A stretch of 64,000 nucleotides of DNA from Sipunculus nudus. Its lineage: Eukaryota > Annelida > Sipuncula > Golfingiida > Sipunculidae. Shown piece after piece: positions 22,200 to 36,200 of this stretch. The notes beneath the pieces are model-generated. The model worked only from the letters and a program-made list of their open reading frames with translations. It did no database searches and was not told the origin of the DNA. A program made the translations under genes and the position numbers. The stretch covers positions 5,766,001-5,830,000 of the forward strand of contig CM049310.1 of NCBI GenBank assembly GCA_026874595.1. Direction: 5' to 3'. The number at the start of each line of letters is the position of its first letter. Position 1 is the first letter of the stretch.

Positions 22200-24535
22200 T
22201 ATCTTGAAGGAACAAAGTCCTAGTGACCCAGTTTTTTTATATGGTAGCAGATTTTGGGTTCATCTAACTGTATGCAAAATTTTGGATTTGTAGGTCTATG
22301 GGTATCAAAACGTGCCCTGTTAATGGATGGCAAGACGGACAAAGGACGACGACTATAGCCCAGATGACTTATAGTCAGCTGAGCTAAAAATGGGCCTAAG
22401 TGTTAAATTAAAGGATCCATATCAAAAACAAATAAGTGACCCTTGGGTCTAACCATGACAACCTGACTCAATAGGCAATGATAATTGAGCTGCTAAGCAT
22501 ACTTGAGTCATGATACAAGCAGTATCGAGGAATGCATCTCAGTGGTCTTCCATCATATTACAGTCAAATTGTTATAAACAACCTATAATCTTAACATTAT
22601 GCTACAAATGATGCATTAATGCAAGAGAATACATATAAACTCACAACTGAAACTAAAATCCCGTCTCTATGGTAACTAGTCGTTTACTGTATGGTATACA
22701 AGCTGGTTGCGTCCAGTAACCCGTTCGAGCCATGCTTGTATTCATGCAGTCAGATATTCAACAACTTGTGGAGGGATTTACCAATATGCCAAGTTAGAAC
22801 AGAACTTTTCTCGTTCATGATTAGTGTTGTTAGAAATTACATTTAAAATGCAAACGATTAGTCTGGTTTCTGTCAATTGACAATGTATCTGTGGCCCATG
22901 AGCTGTTGTCAGAAACGACAAAAATTTTGCATCCTCATGGGGCCTTATAATGCGTTACTCAGACCTAGAAGCAAAGGCACTCTGGCAGGCCAGTAATCTG
23001 GTCATGATGTCGGATGGCTGATATGACAGTACCAGGGGTCACGCTACTCAGCTGACCAGGAAGACATTCACAAAATGAATGTTATCATCTGAATGCCAAA
23101 TTCTGTAGGTGGTATCCCCATTCAACTATAGCCATTAAAAGTTCTTCAAAAGCAACAAGAAGAAAAAGTTTCATGATCATAAGTCTAACCATTCCCGTGA
23201 AATCTAGCCTTTTTGTTTGCAGTCAGGTGAGCTAAAAACGACTAAGCATATTTTTGAAGTACATCCCTAGCCCTTTACTGTTTACAAGCCACTAAAGAGC
23301 ACTCTAAATGGGCAACTAGAATGCCATGATATGTATAGATTCTTTCAGGACAAAAATTTTGCATATTACTTCTAAGTTTCAATGATTTTCAATAATCTTC
23401 AGCAAACCCTCTTAGTGGGAACTGTTGAAAATTTGATAAAGATACAAAAAAAGCTTGAAAAGATATGGCTGTTATTGTAAATATAAGTAGTGTCAGAATT
23501 TGTCAGAAATCTAAAATAAATGTAAACAGTAAAGGGCTAGATGTCATGACCGAAGATTCTAGGTCCGACAGTAAAGTTTTGTACCCTGTCTCTCTAGGTG
23601 CTAAAAATGTTTTTGGACAGTAATATAAGTCACCATGACCTAATTTCAGGTTTCCTGGAGATTGCCCAAGATGTTTTGACAAGTAGCACACAAAATATAG
23701 GTCACCATGACCTTATTTCAGGTTTCTATTGAGACTGCCAAAGACTTCCCTGTGTATAACATTGGAATATTCTAGGGCTAGCAGATACAATTTGTGCCCA
23801 ACTGAATTTCAGGGTGCTAAAAATCATGTTTTTGGCCCATATTTCATAGTTTATTTTTTACCATGACATTATTTCAGGTTTCCATACAGATTTACCAAGG
23901 ACCTGCCTGAATGTCATGTTAGTAGATTCTAGGACTAGAGGACTCGGATACAATTTGTACCTTATTATACTGACTGAATACTCAAAAGCATTTTTCAGCT
24001 TATAGTTCGCAAAATATATGTCACCATGACAGAATTTCAGGTTTCCAAGGAGATTTGACTAGGACCTCCCTGAATGTAGAGTTAGAAGTTTCTAGGTCTG
24101 ACCATTACAATTTGTGCCTTGATAACAGATGGACTGCTTCATCTGAAGGTCTGAAAAATGTGTAAAAATTAGAAAAAATACAGGTGGTGCCACCAGTCTT
24201 CAGGAACTGATTAAATACTCCATGATCAATATGCATGGAAAAAATCTTTGGAATCAGCGCTTCAGTTATTTCGATATTTGAGCTTTTGTATCAAATTTTT
24301 ATTAATCTGGGGTGTACTTTCGAGCCCTATAGCTCGTAGAATATAGGTCAAAGTGACCTAATTTTAGGTTTCCAAGGAGATTTTTCATGGACCTCTATAT
24401 TTTCAGTATGAAGTTTCTAGGTCCAGTGGTTACGATTTGTGTCCTGTTAACGGATGGACAGACAGACGGACGACGGACAATGAGTGATTGCTATTGCTCA
24501 GATGACTTTCAGTCAGCTAAGCTAAAAATGAATTC
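22200..24535 (+). repeat. Degenerate repeat cluster ending in GTCAGCTGAGCTAAAAA
   Basis: Three copies of a terminal motif close to AGTCAGCTGAGCTAAAAATG occur at about 22373, 23228 and 24513. Two of them (22373 and 24513) follow a GGACGACG-type word and a TCAGATGACTT-type word. Between 23500 and 24460 at least five units share TCACCATGACCTAATTTCAG followed by GTTTCC and GGACCTCCCTGAATGT-like strings, spaced roughly 100-320 bases apart. The layout, diverged internal repeats closed by a conserved end, resembles non-autonomous Helitron-like elements common in molluscs, but no helicase or diagnostic terminus was found. Confidence 0.5.
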
Positions 24536-24659
24536 AACATTGAAATTGTAAGATTCATCTTCTTTATTAGTCCTGTGTATTGGAGGGGTAGGGGGAGAGG
24601 AGTCTCTTTTGTTACTGCTGGTTGCTGAAAAAAAAGTGAACTCATCTTGTTTATTGTAC

Positions 24660-25330
24660 AGCTCTCTGTCAACAAAATTGGGTGGTGGTAGGAGGGGGGG
24701 GGGGGGCTAAAGAGAGAAAGAGAGAAAGAGAGAAAGGTTCTCTGTGGTAGTAACTGCAGACTGCCTGACCCAGCTCACCTAGACAAATGAAGCTGACTAT
24801 TACATAACAGCCTGGGAAGGCGAGGACAGCGACATCACACTCCATACCACTGTTCTGGGCTGGCTTGATGTAAACTATACTTGACATGGAAATCATTGGT
24901 AGGGGTTAAGTGAGGGATGGATTGAGTGGTATGTCACACCACTCCTGAATGAAGTCCACTTAAATGCTTAGAAGAAAGGGCATTAATTTATCGAAAAACA
25001 GGAAGGTAGGTGGCACCACCAGTCTGGTTTATGAAAAAACTCTCCAAGATGGATGGACATGCAAATTTTCAGACCAACATATTGACCTACTTCTGGGATA
25101 TAGGCTGTTATCTAAAAGACACCCAGATTCGTACTGCACAGAAAGGGTTGGAGGTAGCGCCACCTGTCTTTGCTATGCACAACTACATAGGTGAGGGAAC
25201 AACTATGCTTGGTTTAAGAAAGGTCAGTCCAAGGGTCTCAGAGAAGGTCACCACAAACTAACGCAGTGGTGGTGGCAAAAATCATACAATCCACATTGTT
25301 TTGGTGGATACAATTACAAAATTTTTATCT
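24660..25330 (+). repeat. Short member of the GGTGGCGCCACC repeat family
   Basis: This stretch shares GTGAGGGATGGATTGAGTGG, GGTGGCACCACCAGTCT and GGAGGTAGCGCCACCTGTC with the large array at 54300-56030. It closes with the same end word, TTTTGGTGGATACAATTACA. A G run and an (AGAGAA)n tract lie at its left end. It appears to be a copy with about one internal unit instead of five. Confidence 0.6.
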
Positions 25331-28300
25331 AATTTCAGGTATACAAATAAAACTAAGTTTAAAATAGATATATGCTTGAAATAAGCTCTCTAGCTAAACA
25401 AATTACCATATTAAGTGAGTAAATATATTTCCTGATTTTTTGACAAAGTGCATTATGTTTGGGCCCATAACTTCAAAGATTTAAGCAATATTGACCTAAT
25501 TTCTCCATGTCCATAGGAGATATTTACAGGAATGGTTATATCAAATATGAATACCGGTTAGATAAACAAAAGCGCTTTTCACAGTGGGCAGTTTTGAAGT
25601 GTAACAACTTGTTTTTACTGGAAATGTAGGTTTTTCCTTAATTTCTCGATCATAGAGCTAAATAATACTCTCCTGTGTATTGATTCCATATGATTAATTC
25701 AGAAAGAAATATGACTGAGCAGGTGTAAGGTCATGTGACATACCAGTTATAACCTAAGATGACATCTACTTGACGATTTGTAGTGATGACATCACAGTGG
25801 TATTTGTACGACACGTTATGCCACTCATACCTCCCTCCCTCACACAGATGAACAGATATGGTCACTTGAACTGACGCAATCATTTTTGCACCTCTTTCTA
25901 GACAGATCAACACCTTCCTGGCATGGCAAAGTAAATATATTTATTTTTTGCTTATTTAAATCATCAAAAATTACTACATTTTTTCCTTTGATAAAAGCTA
26001 ATTTGTAGTTGCAAACGAAATATATTTGAAAGAAATATCGCAAAAATTAGTTGGACAGGGGTGTTGGAACAGAGTATAATAGTATTTAGTTAAATGGTCA
26101 TAGTTTTATATTTAGATTTATTATAAACTGTGGTAAGATATTTAGAGGGTATTTCACACACACACTATCTTTCTATTCCGGTCAGTCCTCACAAATTGTT
26201 TCAATTTAAGGCAAAGTCAACTTGACTTACAATTATTTATTACAGAGGTCAAAAGCATTCAAAGACATAAAAGCAACAATAAAAGCATAAAAAATGGACA
26301 CATCATCAACAAAATTCAGTAAATATTTATACAACCCCACACATGAAGGGTTGGGCGGGGATATCCACACAGGTGACTTGCTCCCAAGAACAATACATGC
26401 ATATGATGTTCTGACTACCTGGGTTTTACCTACAGATTTATAAATCACAGGTTACCTATTAAATTAGAAAGCTAAAATGTAAACCTTGTGTAGAGTACAT
26501 GTGACCTTATTTGCATAAAAATTAGGACTATATCAAAGGATAAGACACACCCAAAACTTGGTTTTAAATCATCTTTACACTATATATATGCCTAAAATTC
26601 TTGTTTTAAACACATTGTTAAGATATCATTATCTATACATGCAAAAGTCCAATGGATTACACAGACTTCCTTTGTTGATCCACCGGATGCAATATAGTGA
26701 TTGTATGACCTAAATAGATAAATATAAGTAGCATATGTATGACTATCTATAAGATCTATATATTAGATATATGAGGTTTGTAAAGGACTACCTGAAGTGT
26801 TTATATATTAAATCTTCCGTTACACACTTATATTATAGCCTCTTGCAACAAATATCTTAAAATTTTTCTCCATACCATTGACATGTGTCCAGCACATGTA
26901 TAAAACAACACCCCTGTAGAGTCTAATCTCTCTCCCAACATACTTTTATACTGCCAGCCCAATCTGTGACAAAGACAATATTTGAAAGGAAATTCCCTGT
27001 ATTAAATTTAGGCTTGCATGGAACATCTATGTACCCTTTTCGGACACTGTCACAGACGCACATTAATTTTCAAAAACATGTGAAAATTATGGTTTCTTGT
27101 GATGGGTCAGTTTTCCAATACAAAGATCTTTCTTTTAATCAGAAATTTTAAAGGACATATTTCCTATGCACTGACACAATGCTGATGTTCCTAACAGCAA
27201 ATTCAATGCCTAGAATTGTTGTGACTGTTTCTGACTGCCTTAGAGCATTTGAACACATCAATCATCTAGAGACCCTAAAGTGTTGGGTAACTGAATGATA
27301 TAATACACACATACTGCACTGGGCCTCTGCAGTCTACATTTTGAGGGTGGCCTTAATTGGTAGGTTTTCTGAAGACAGGTTTCTTCTATATTAAACCTCA
27401 TGATAAAATATTTAACCTTATTCTTTGCCATGAATGAAGTGCTGGTGTCTTGCAGCCCAAGCCAGCTTGGGATGTTCAAGAATATTATACAGTCCAGTTG
27501 ACAGGGCATTAAAAAAGTTCAGCATTTTTATAGACATTTAGAGTGCATCAGCCATCTCTCCATATCCCTCATGTTTGACCTTCAGAGATGAGTGGATCTC
27601 TTAGGCCACTATATACCTTTAACTAAGAATCACGAAGCAGGCACAAGTCTGGTTCCTTCCTAATGAACCCTGACCAGTATAAAGATTAAAGCTTGGATGA
27701 GGAATAATTGAGCAGGACATAAGTCTAAGCAGTCACATGATCTTATGAGCATCAATCAGTACTAATAAATTATGATAATTAAATTGCTACCACACTGGAC
27801 TTGCATATATCAATCAAAGTAAAACCAAAACCTGAATACATTGGACAAATTGCATAGTATATCATCTGCCTCGGATCAAGTGATTTGTTTTATTGTAATG
27901 GTGGAGTTGGTGTCTTGTGCGTACATATGCATATACATACACAGCTCACAACAATAATAAAACTTACTCATAAAAAAGCCATAACACAAATGGTCAGTAA
28001 AATATTGAATAGGCTCTCCTACCAAAATGGTTAAAACTGATAATGACCAAAATCTGTGAATGTGCAAATTCATGTAGAAGAGAGGTGGTGGGAATTTGAA
28101 CACAAACTGCTCCATATAGGACATGCCTGACCTCTAGTGTCAAAAATTAGTACCACATTTATAGTAGGCAAGTCCCACCATCTTTTGGATTTTTTTTTCC
28201 CCTTCTTAATTCCAAATATATAAAAGACACCTCAAGGTACATGTCTGTTCTTAGGCACTGTTTCTACTTTTTTTTTTATATAAAAAGAACTATTATTAAA

Positions 28301-30272
28301 AAACTATGTTTTAAAGAATATCTGAGAGTGGAAAACAATGAAGGGTTCATCAACAAAATACTGAGAGGGCAAATGGGACAAATACTGGTTAAAAAACAAA
28401 CAGACATAGTAAATGTATAATAAATTCACAAAAAAACTCTCCAAGTAGCATTCAAAGATGTGACATGCACTCACATTATATAACACTAATATCCTGGACT
28501 TCTTCATAAAAACTCACCAAATCGCTATGAACAAGAGTTCAATTGTCAAGTGCATAATTAAAGCTACACAAATATAGCTCACATATTAATGGGATGGGCC
28601 CTTTCATCTACACATTAAAAAGAACGAACTGGACATATCATATATATTCTAATTATATATATTTTTATATTCTCCCATTCAAAACTGATTTGCAATCTTA
28701 CCCTTTCATAATGTTGCATTGTGACTACAATATTAACATGCAAGTTGCATTAACTATATCATCAACATAATCTGAGAACCCTAACTGCATAATTCATGCA
28801 TATTTTGATCATATATTGCCCTCCATATATAATATAGATGCTTTGAATGTGCTTTTCAAGTGCCCAGCTTATAGCTGTATTGTGCAAAATAACATATAAG
28901 GGACAATAATTGACTAAGAGGCCAAAGTAATACAGCAATTTTTGTGCAATTTCTTTTTCAAAATATTTTATCAACCTATTTTCAAAGACACATGGATACC
29001 AACAGTGGTGACATCTGTTGAACATTAGAGAACCCGTAACTTAATTCACCCAGTAAGTGCTGACACCTACTGGGTAATTTGGTACTAACTCTGAGTCTTG
29101 TTCCTGACTTGACAAAAAGCAGGCTGTATGGTAAATCCCTTTATGAGTTGGACCCTGCTTGTATCCTTTCAATTCAAGGCAATGAACAAGACAAATAAAA
29201 TCACCAAATATAGTGATAAAATCAGTGACACACCTGAATGATTCAAAGAAACCTTAAATTTTAGGTCAATTACTTATAAATCAAAGAGATGTGCAATCCA
29301 TCTATCAAATCAAATTTATTGCCATAAATTTTATCAAACAATTGATAACAGTGTTTTCAAGTATCACATAATAATAAAGCACCAGTTACACTGCAAGAGG
29401 TAAGACAGTTTCTTCATAAATGACTGATGGTGATTCCTATATCCCTGGTGGTGGTGAGTGCTGATTAGATCTATTTAAATCACTCAAGTACTACAACTTC
29501 CATTGAAAATCAATATGAAAAACCCCATGTAAACCACATGAATATCAATTGAATAAACCAAACTTGAAAACCCTTCTTGTATATAAGGTCCCATTTCATC
29601 AACATTAAAGTGATCAAAAAGTAAAAATGTCTCTCAGATATATATGTATAAAGATACATAATGTATACACAGTTGCATATATGTAGTGATATATACCTAT
29701 ATATACTTATATATATTTCATATATACATATATAGGAGACACTTTGCCTTTATTATCAAGAATGAGACCTGCTATCCCAGTGTGCTATGGCCCTCCATCG
29801 TTTCTGCAGTTTTTAACATTTATACACATGTACAAAACCTGGCCTCTCTATATATCATTACACAGACCAACATGCTACATCTGTTTATCACTCAGTCCGT
29901 ATCTGTACACAATTCAACACAGCTATCTAATGCTACTTTACAACATCTACGACACATTACAAACTACTTGTTGTATAATAACAGTCACAGTACTTTATCA
30001 TATGCTGGCCAGCCTCAGGGGATGAGAACTTATCCCACATTTCAATTTACGTTAGCCCGTTACATAAGAGTATTACAAATTATCACCCTTACACCCCTTA
30101 CTACCCCTCACCCTCCCTTATCAGCGGCTATCATTTAAATAGATCTATAAACAAAACCAGAGTTTCTGTGTGATAGTGTGTGTGCACACGGTACACGGTG
30201 TGGGGTGTCGTGACCACATGCCTCAAGTGTTGGATGCTTTGTATTTACAAGTCCGTGGAGGAGATAAAGTCA
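25331..30272. other. Intergenic DNA and probable 3' UTR of RAPGEF1
   Basis: No gene was recognised. The right part must include the 3' UTR of RAPGEF1 (- strand). AATAAA on the - strand occurs at 29749-29754 and 29315-29320, about 0.5 and 1.0 kb beyond the stop codon, and either could be the polyadenylation signal. TA-rich low-complexity DNA lies at 29635-29735. A 150-codon frame on the + strand at 29686-30138 starts in that tract and has no features of a protein. Confidence 0.45.
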
Positions 30273-33200
30273 TTAAGTGATTTTCTTCCCTCCTCTTGGC
30301 CGGATGGTCTCAGAGATCTGCCACAGAGATTCTTCACTCAGATGATCGTCAAATGCATTGAAGTAATCTATGATCTTTGGATTTCTTGACACATTGATTG
30401 TGCTAAAAAGAATGGAAAAGAAACCTAATGATCTCCTTCATTTACAGGAGTTTATGTGCTTAAACATATAAACTTAAATATTTGTTTCATAAAAATCCTT
30501 TAAACTTACAAATGCCCATTTGATTAGTGCCCCGTTTTTGAATATTGTTAACCAGGACTACTTCAGTATGACCAACTTATAAATGTTATTCACATATAAT
30601 TCTAATGTTCAAATTTTCTTAATGAACATGGGAAGGTTACTGGGAAAACAGAGCTGGAAGATAATGTAATATGGACTGGTTGGAACAACATGCATCTCAC
30701 ACAGGAGCCTGACCTACAAACAAGATGTAATTTTTAAAGAGTAAAATATATATATATATTTTTTTACTTTATAGACAATGAAGTCAATAATAATCTGTCT
30801 GGTGTCTGGGTGACATGGCATCATCCATGACATAATAAACACACCAGTTATGGTGTGGTTTAGAGATTATTCATGGCATCAACAAACAATGTATTTGTTT
30901 TTGCATGTGACCAATTTCTCTGATTGTCAAAAGTCAGCTTGAAATATTAGGAAATAAATTTTTGTTTGTAATTATTAAGTATCTTAGGAAAAACTATACA
31001 GATAAAAAAAACAGCTCTCAGTTGGAGAATTAACATATGTTTACCACTTACCATAGCTTGAAGCGCCTCATGTTGTCGAGAATGTTAAACTGTTGCCATC
31101 GCTTAGCGAAGTTGATGCTGCCGTCTGGGAGATGATCAGGGTTACCAATGTGGACAAACGTCAGGTCCTGCAGGATCAACCCCCTGTCGCAAAAAGCGTT
31201 TTTTTTTTTTTAATTATGATTTGAACCACTGGCATCAAAGGGGACATTTTCCTTAAAATACTCTACATATTCAATTTCACAGGCAATTCAGATTTATGAA
31301 AAATGATATCCATATATGTATGTATGATTATTATACTTCTACTTTTTTGTGTGATTTGCAACAAGAACCTTGAAACTAGTAGTAATGGACTGAGTTGTGC
31401 TACAGGTGTGTTAGGTACATGTGTGTACTTACAGGTATGGTATGCATGGTGGTTCTGTCTCACCCAGGGCCTGTCTGTAGGCACGGAATGACGAACTGCT
31501 GTCAATCAGCTGACAGAAATCTTTTAACAACTGAAGAAGATACAAAACATCATAATCAGTAACATCTAAATAATCATCTTGTATAAGAATAAACAGTTAA
31601 ACACTGTAACACAATTCTGTAAAAGCAATATACATATTAGGCCCTTCAAACTGAAGAATCCAGTGAGAATTTTCTTGCATAGTATGACTGTATGATAATG
31701 TTATGATTCAATCATGGAAAATCACTGGGATTCTGTAGAAGTTCAGTAATGTATCAAATGTAAAATCCCCTCACTTCAGGATTAGGCATCCAAAGAGTCT
31801 TAAAATATGATATTAAAAAGTCTGTGAAAATATTTCATCCTGTACTGCCCAAGTGACTTTTGTGTTCTGTCACTGTCACATTCTGAACAGAAATATGAGC
31901 TTTTTATAATTACCACCAAGAACTACTGGTCATTCCTTTTGTAGTTTTATTTAAATGTATTGTTAACTTATTTCTTTATGTAAGAGAGAGCTGTCAGTAC
32001 CTCCTGGCTGGTTCTGGGCCAGTCAAGCCTTCTGATTGGTGCAGAGTCCAGGGCAGACAGGATGGCCAGGAAGGAGTTGAAGTTGTTCAGCTTCCTCAGG
32101 TGCTGTAAGCATGAACAATAAATATATGAGAACTGTAAGAGTGCACAATCCACCTGTTGTACGTCTTGTGATCTGATACGCAGGTGAGACACTCTTTTGG
32201 TATATATTTTCAGCAAGTTTAATGAAATCCATCAAATACTTAGTAAATTAACACAGGACCCCAAAGGTTAGCATATGGACACCTGACAAGAAACAGGATG
32301 CTGTCCATACCATAATACACACCTCTATAAGACAGAGGTTAACCTACAGGGAAACCTACCTTTACAGGAATTTTCAAATTACAGACAAATCTCTTTTACG
32401 TACACTTGAGATGAATATTCAAAGATGCTTGATGCATGCAATAATTATTGCTGCACCGTATTATCATGAATGTTCAACAGTTCGATGAAGCATGACTAAC
32501 TTATTTAATTGATTAATCTATTTCAGTTTCTATGTCACTGAAAATGTGAAGAGGGAAGACATCTGTGCAAAGCATGTGAATGCACAGGAAATAACTCTAT
32601 GTTGAGCAGGGGACCAGTCCACATAATAAACTCATTAATAATCAACAGATCCATGATGCATGTCTTACCTTCATTATTTTTATAAATTTCTGGTAGAAAC
32701 GCTCCCGCTCCCTGGGATCCTCAGGCTGTAGCACCCTCGTGCGACACCAGTAAGACATCTTGTTGAAATGCTCAGTAAACTTGGTCAGGTTAGGACTATG
32801 TTCTTCTGATTGTTCCTTGGACCACAGTAGTACCTCAGGTATCTGTTGAGGTAAAAAGGTTTAACCTCTAAATGCTATCCTCATTGCTGCGTAAGTGCAA
32901 CTTTTGTATTTCTAAGTACTATACACTTTTAAGAGAAATGCTTCTTCAGACATTCTGGGTGCCAGCCCCACTGGTATTTCTTAACAGATTTATTTGCACA
33001 AAGAGGCAGGTATAAAGCCTGATCATCAAACAAAGAGGCAGGTATAAAGCCTGATCATCAAACAAAGAGGCAGGTATAAAGCCTGATCATCAAACAAAGA
33101 GGCAGGTATAAAGCCTGATCATCAAACAAAGAGGCAGGTATAAAGACTGATGATCAAACAAAGAGGCGGGTATAAAGCCTGATCATCAAACAAAGAAGCA

Positions 33201-36200
33201 GGTATAAAGCCTGATCATCAAACAAAGAGGCAGGTATAAAGTCTAACAAAGTGGCAGGTATAAAGCCTGATCATCAAACAAAGAGGCAGGTATAAAGCCT
33301 GATCATCAAACAAAGAGGCAGGTATAGAGCCTGATCATCAAACAAAGAGGCAGGTATAAAGCCTGATCATCAAACAAAGAGGCAGGTATAAAGCCTGATC
33401 ATCAAACAAAGAGGCAGGTATAAAGCCTGATCATCAAACAAAGAGGCAGGTATAAAGCCTGATCATCAAACAAAGAGGCAGGTATAAAGCCTGATCATCA
33501 AACAAAGAGGCAGGTATAAAGCCTGACCATCAAACAAAGAGGCAGGTATAAAGCCTGACCATCAAACAAAGAGGCAGGTATAAAGCCTGATCATCAAACA
33601 AAGAGGCAGGTATAAAGCCTGATCATCAAACAAAGAGGCAGGTATAAAGCCTGATCATCAAACAAAGAGGCAGGTATAAAGCCTGATCATCAAACAAAGA
33701 GGCAGGTATAAAGCCTGATCATCAAACAAAGAGGCAGGTATAAAGCCTGATCATCAAACAAAGAGGCAGGTATAAAGCCTGATCATCAAACAAAGAGGCA
33801 GGTATAAAGCCTGATCATCAAACAAAGAGGCAGGTATAAAGCCTGATCATCAAACAAAGAGGCAGGTATAAAGCCTGATCATCAAACAAAGAGGCAGGTA
33901 TAAAGCCTGATCATCAAACAAAGAGGCAGGTATAAAGCTTGATCATTAAACAAAGAGGCAGGTATAAAGCCTGATCATCAAACAAAGAGGCAGGTATAAA
34001 GACTGATCATCAAACAAAGAGGCAGGTATAAAGCCTGATCATCAAACAAAGAGGCAGGTATAAAGACTGATCATCAAACAAAGAGGCAGGTATAAAGCCT
34101 GATCATCAAACAAAGAGGCAGGTATAAAGCCTGATCATCAAACAAAGAGGCAGGTATAAAGCCTGATCATCAAACAAAGAGGCAGGTATAAAGACTGATC
34201 ATCAAACAAAGAGGCAGGTATAAAGACTGATCATCAAACAAAGAGGCAGGTATAAAGCCTGATCATCAAACAAGGAGGCAGGTATAAAGCCTGATCATCA
34301 AACAAAGAGGCAGGTATAAAGCCTGATCATCAAACAAAACTAAAGATTTCTTTCAGCATTTGCTCTGTTATATAGCCATTAAATCTTTGATACTGAGTAT
34401 CTCAGAAGATACGAGCATTCCATGGTGTTCATCAATATTTATCAGGCCTGTGAATTTGCACTATGTAACAAGAGCACTGCAAATGCTGCATAATACACCT
34501 GTTGCCTATCTTGTGACCTCTAACCTCATTAAATGGGTGAATTTTGATGAGAATTTAATTCAGGTGAGAAACTCTATTGGTTAATATTCATATTGAGTTT
34601 CATGAAAATCCATCAGATTTTTAGTACGTCATCATGGCACCACCAAATTCTGGTGACCTCTGACCTCATTAAATATGCACAGATTTTGCTGGAAATCAAA
34701 CTTAGATGAGATATTATATTGGTTAATATTTCTGTTCTTATCAATATACATCATATTCCTGGTAAATAATCAGGGTGTCACCAAAAGTTAACAGTTGGAT
34801 GGGACTGAGGGACGGATGGACCATAGGTATACCAGAATACATCCCGTCATAGACGGATGTATATACACTGATTATGGATTAATGCCTGGCTTTAACTAGA
34901 TTTATTGATTATACAATGCAATGTAACAGCTATAGTATATATGCCCAAGAGTTTATATTAATTGGAAGTATATATTTTTCAACCCTACCTCAATCTTGTT
35001 AAAGAGTTCCCAGTCCAACAGAGTCATTTGTTCTGCCAAGTGTTCTGATCGGAATTCAGTCAGGCTTGCAGCTCTACAAAAAATATTAAAACAAATATGT
35101 ATAAACTTTGTATTTTAAAAACAGTTAAGAGTCATAGTATACCAACACATAGCTTTTTCTGATTAGAAATCCTCCACTTTTCGCATTAGTACAGATCTTT
35201 TGGAACAATAACTACAGGGTGAGTAATCCCATGACTATTTGACATCACTTGCAGTCTGGCATAAGGTCTTTCACTAAAACACTATTTTCAGAACTAAAAA
35301 TTTTGATTGGAAAATGATATATCTCCATTTAGATCATTTAACTACAATTTAAATTTCTACCATCATCTGATCTGCACATTGCAATATCTACCTATTTATT
35401 TCTTAACTTACTTATAGAGAATCACAAGTCAGACCGCTGTGGCTGGGACAGGCGTCACTATTCCTAACTTACTTTGCTGTTGTTCTGAGTGACGACAATG
35501 GCACAACTGTTGTTAACTGTTGTCTAACATCATTCTTCTCTAGGAGTTTCCTTCTAAGGATGCGAGCCAGCATGAGCTCTCCATCACACAGCAGCCGGAA
35601 CACCAGGTCCATCAGCATCTGAATCAACTCCTCATCTATCTCAGTCCTGTAATATATAATTTATGACAACATAAACCATTCTGGATGCAAACTGAGCATT
35701 CACACAGCATTGAACAAAGCAGTTTATTAGATTCCCACTGGAAAAATTTTAAACTACCTCTTGAGCATAATTCCAAATATTTTCACAAAAACAGACTGAA
35801 AACACTTTGAACTGATGAGTATATGCTTAGTTTGCACCTAAAACAGTAAACCATTCTGCATTTGCCATTATAAGTACAACTAGTATAAATACCCTTTTAT
35901 CATGAGCACAGAAAGGTGAATAATGATGATCTGCTGTGTTTAGGAAAACAAATCAGTATTATTATTATTATTAAATGTTTGTTCAAGTGAAATCAGATAA
36001 AGCCAGAGCTTTGACAGCAACCCAATCATTAAAGACAAAACAGATTTTAACTGTTATAATTCATGAGAAGACCATATATGATAACTACAAAAACAAAGAT
36101 GAGATACAAACATTGTGTTTTTGTGTTTGTTCCTTATTCTTAGTTATAAAAATAAGATTATTAGCTGTGTATAGCATATCATACCAAAAGTATAGATAGC

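Noticed and set aside
29686-30138. 150-codon + strand frame
   Set aside because: It starts in a TA-rich tract, lies opposite the 3' UTR of RAPGEF1, and has low-complexity composition and no domain.
32999-34338. Array that looks CRISPR-like at first sight
   Set aside because: It consists of head-to-tail identical 32-bp units with no spacers, in a eukaryotic intron, with no cas genes.
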